Origin: Symbiodinium natans
Lineage: Eukaryota; Sar; Dinophyceae; Suessiales; Symbiodiniaceae
DNA length: 64,000 bases
NCBI GenBank assembly: GCA_905221605.1
Contig: CAJNDS010002067.1
Coordinates: 352,501 to 416,500 of the forward strand
Direction of reading: 5' to 3'
The notes beneath the pieces were generated by a model. That model saw only the letters and a program-made list of their open reading frames with translations, searched no databases and was not told where the DNA came from. Below, piece by piece: positions 62,927-64,000 of this stretch. The translations under genes were made by a program, and so were the position numbers. How positions within the stretch are numbered: position 1 is the first letter of the stretch; each line of letters begins with the position of its first letter.

Positions 62927-64000
62927 AAGGGCTTCCGCACCGAGTACAGGTGTTTCCATCAACTCGGGAGATCCTGGAAGATGATGCGGATCCTCAGGCG
63001 GTTTCCTGTTTTACGGACGCAAGCTGGAGTTTGAATTCGGTTAGTGGTGGTGTGATTACTTGGGAAAACTGCTGTCTGAAGACTTTTAGCAGAAAGCAAT
63101 CAACCACAGCCCTGTCCTGCGCTGAGAGTGAGCTCGCGGCGCTCACGGAGATAGCCAGGGAAGGTCTCTACATTGCCCTCTTGACAGAGACCATCTTGGA
63201 AGGCATGCCGCAGGACAGGGAGACCGGTTACAATCTCTTGAAGGGTTACTCTGACTCTGAAAGCGCGGTTTGTATCTCAAAAATGGGAACATTGCTGAGG
63301 AAAGTTCGCCATATAGAGTTAAGAGCCGCATTTCTCCAGGAACTTGTGGATCGTGGAAGGTTCACGATTGAGCACATACCGGGGGCCATCAACCCCGCAG
63401 ATGCTCTAACGAAAAGTCCCACGAATGACAGTTTGGCAAGCTTGTGTGAGGCTTGTGGCTTGACCACCGAGCCGGTTGGCTGGGAAGAAAAAGCTTCAGG
63501 CACTAGCGTTTCGGTTACCTTTAAAGAGCCCAATACCTGCGACGAAGTGCTCGCAATTCCGAGCTCGTGGAAGGACGAGGCCTACAGAGTTGCTTCTGGG
63601 GAGGCCACCATGGTTGTCTTGGAACTCTGTTGCGAAGAGGAAAGCGCGATAGCCCAAGCTTGTAAGCGGGAACGTGACATCGCGTACTTTGGAATCACCA
63701 AGAAGCTAGACTTGCTGAGTAGAGAGGCTTCTTTGTTGCTAAAAGGGATTCTGGAAAAGATGGCTTCTAACGAAAGAATCTACGTGTATGCACATTTGTC
63801 TACGCCGTGCAGCGCAGGTAGTGGCCTTAGGCACCTGCGTTTCTCAAAGGACGTGAAGAACCGGGCGAGATGGAGAGCTAGTCTGGAGGTACACAAGAAG
63901 TCCTGGAGACGCATACGAGCAGTTTTCCAGGACTATGCTGGCCACGAGAGGCTCCTCCTCTCCCACGAATGGCCTAAAGGGTCTGGCCTTTGGGGAGAAA
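62900..64000 (+). CDS. Copia RNase H plus C-terminal PC-motif (methyltransferase-like) domain, 3' partial
   Basis: Reading resumes one base out of frame at about 62900 (RRVLKWIKGLPHRVQ). RNase H shows CFTDASWS, TTALSCAESELAAL and YSDSESAV with KVRHIELRAAF and IPGAINPADALTKSP, the usual copia ending. The frame stays open to the window edge. From about 63606 it reads TMVVLELCCEEESAIAQAC, DIAYFGITKKLDLLS and YVYAHLSTPCSAGSGLRHLR. The LCC strand, then a Ser-x-Pro-Cys turn, recalls the SAM-binding and Pro-Cys motifs of C5-type methyltransferases; a catalytic role is unproven. The end is missing. This extension is not part of standard copia Pol. Confidence 0.7.

Larger units (their letters stand above)
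54120..64000 (+). mobile_element. Large Ty1/copia-type retrotransposon (right copy), continues beyond the window
   Basis: Order: possible LTR, Gag, protease, unknown ORF, integrase, RT, RNase H, and a C-terminal extension open at the window edge. The integrase-before-RT order, CCHC knuckle, DSG protease and YVDD RT identify copia. Several one-base frameshifts break Gag, protease and the RT/RNase H joint. Confidence 0.85.

Overview
The window looks like a piece of nuclear genome from a dinoflagellate (a Suessiales or Symbiodiniaceae-type alga is my best guess, from memory and not from a search). The grounds are a GC-rich, gene-poor stretch packed with Ty1/copia and DIRS-type retroelements, degenerate plant-type telomere motifs (TTTAGGG/CCCTAAA), a DUF285/BspA-type surface protein, and endogenous genes of Polinton/Maverick-like or Polinton-like-virus (PLV) character. 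No rRNA, tRNA or CRISPR array was recognised.

Layout. 1-6.1 kb: virus-type replication genes (a small possible ssDNA-binding-like protein; a fused PolB-like/HNH/SF1-helicase protein), then GC-rich repeats, a 460-bp fold-back and a fibre-gene fragment on the minus strand. 6.1-6.8 kb: AT-rich 128-bp tandem repeats. 6.8-14.04 kb: a minus-strand DIRS-like element (tyrosine recombinase, Gag, methyltransferase-RT-RNase H). 14.06-18.95 kb: a decayed minus-strand copia element with a 2-oxoglutarate/Fe(II) dioxygenase-like module. 19.4-21.15 kb: a second fibre gene whose middle is inverted. 21.15-23.97 kb: a MITE-like inverted-repeat element and GTAGC-AAAA-GTAGC minisatellites. 23.97-27.3 kb: a decayed, internally inverted copy of a TV-Pol/SF3-helicase gene. 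28.2-30.5 kb: a Maverick-type integrase fragment, a third fibre gene with a Peptidase_S74-type C-terminus, and the AT-rich repeat again. 31.6-42.2 kb: a BspA/mucin-like gene whose 5' part (799 bp) is duplicated around a 4.95-kb element (E1). 44.1-45.5 kb: an internally deleted second PolB/helicase copy. 46.05-51.0 kb: element E2, apparently identical to E1. 51.4-54.1 kb: an inverted copy of the minisatellite/MITE block. 54.1-64.0 kb: a large plus-strand copia element running off the window.

How the parts fit. Two kinds of virus-related replication genes are scattered and decaying here: a PolB-HNH-helicase with fibre and integrase genes (Polinton-like), and a spliced TV-Pol/SF3-helicase gene carried by E1 and E2. 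The fibre and polymerase genes share an unusual N-terminal module. Three different retroelements carry base-modification-like domains: a C5-methyltransferase-like domain in the DIRS element, a dioxygenase-like domain in the left copia element, and a PC-motif methyltransferase-like tail in the right copia element. Local inversions recur: in fibre gene B, in TV-Pol copy 3, and in the paired minisatellite blocks. Many frameshifts are seen; some may be assembly errors. All family names are motif-based and no searches were run.
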